A stretch of DNA of 5,960 bases from an uncultured Butyrivibrio sp. (lineage in GTDB: Bacteria > Bacillota > Clostridia > Lachnospirales > Lachnospiraceae). Numbering within the stretch: position 1 is the stretch's first letter; each line of letters begins with the position of its first letter. Made by a program: the position numbers and the translations under genes. This document shows, piece after piece, positions 5,944 through 5,960 of this stretch. Location of the stretch: assembly GCA_947169985.1 (NCBI GenBank), contig CAMVRW010000153.1:1-5960 (forward strand), in the 5' to 3' direction. The notes below the pieces were generated by a model, which worked only from the letters and a program-made list of their open reading frames with translations, did no database searches and had not been told where the DNA came from.

Positions 5944-5960
5944 AAATATGTTGGGGAGTC

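Noticed and set aside
5929..5960. Possible tail of an upstream gene's terminator (T-run near 5941-5946 on the minus strand)
   Set aside because: No stem precedes the T-run within the window; six bases separate it from the CCCC, and the upstream half would lie outside.

Overview
The window looks like ordinary chromosomal housekeeping DNA from a low-to-moderate-GC Gram-positive anaerobe, most likely a clostridium of the Lachnospiraceae (a Butyrivibrio-like relative is a guess). The signs are strong AGGAGG-type ribosome binding sites, heavy use of CTT, AAG and GGA codons, an Lgt of Gram-positive type, QueH rather than QueG, and a fused AroE-AroK. There is no phage, transposon, CRISPR or RNA gene. 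Every gene is on the minus strand, so the biological order runs from high to low coordinates.

In that order: a 105-base leader at the right edge carries a plausible sigma-A-type promoter with an inverted repeat over its -10 box. It is followed by ychF (ribosome-associated ATPase), lgt (prolipoprotein diacylglyceryl transferase), a bifunctional shikimate dehydrogenase-shikimate kinase, queH (epoxyqueuosine reductase), an uncharacterised zinc-ribbon membrane protein, and the first two thirds or less of argS (arginyl-tRNA synthetase), which runs off the left edge. The gaps are 52, 13, -4 (an ATGA overlap), 44 and 31 bases. I see no intrinsic terminator in any of them, so a single transcript is plausible. 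No stretch longer than 105 bases lacks a gene.

The cluster mixes translation and tRNA functions (YchF, QueH, ArgS) with aromatic amino-acid or chorismate synthesis and lipoprotein maturation. The genes form no obvious single pathway; this is typical of a housekeeping operon read from one promoter. Three starts differ from the longest open frame: ychF begins at 5855, the zinc-ribbon protein at 1724, and argS at a TTG at 742.

I found no convincing undescribed multi-gene system. The items most worth a second look are the SDH-SK fusion, the zinc-ribbon membrane protein with its acidic, aromatic-rich stalk, the palindrome over the ychF promoter, and the alternative hairpins between ychF and lgt.
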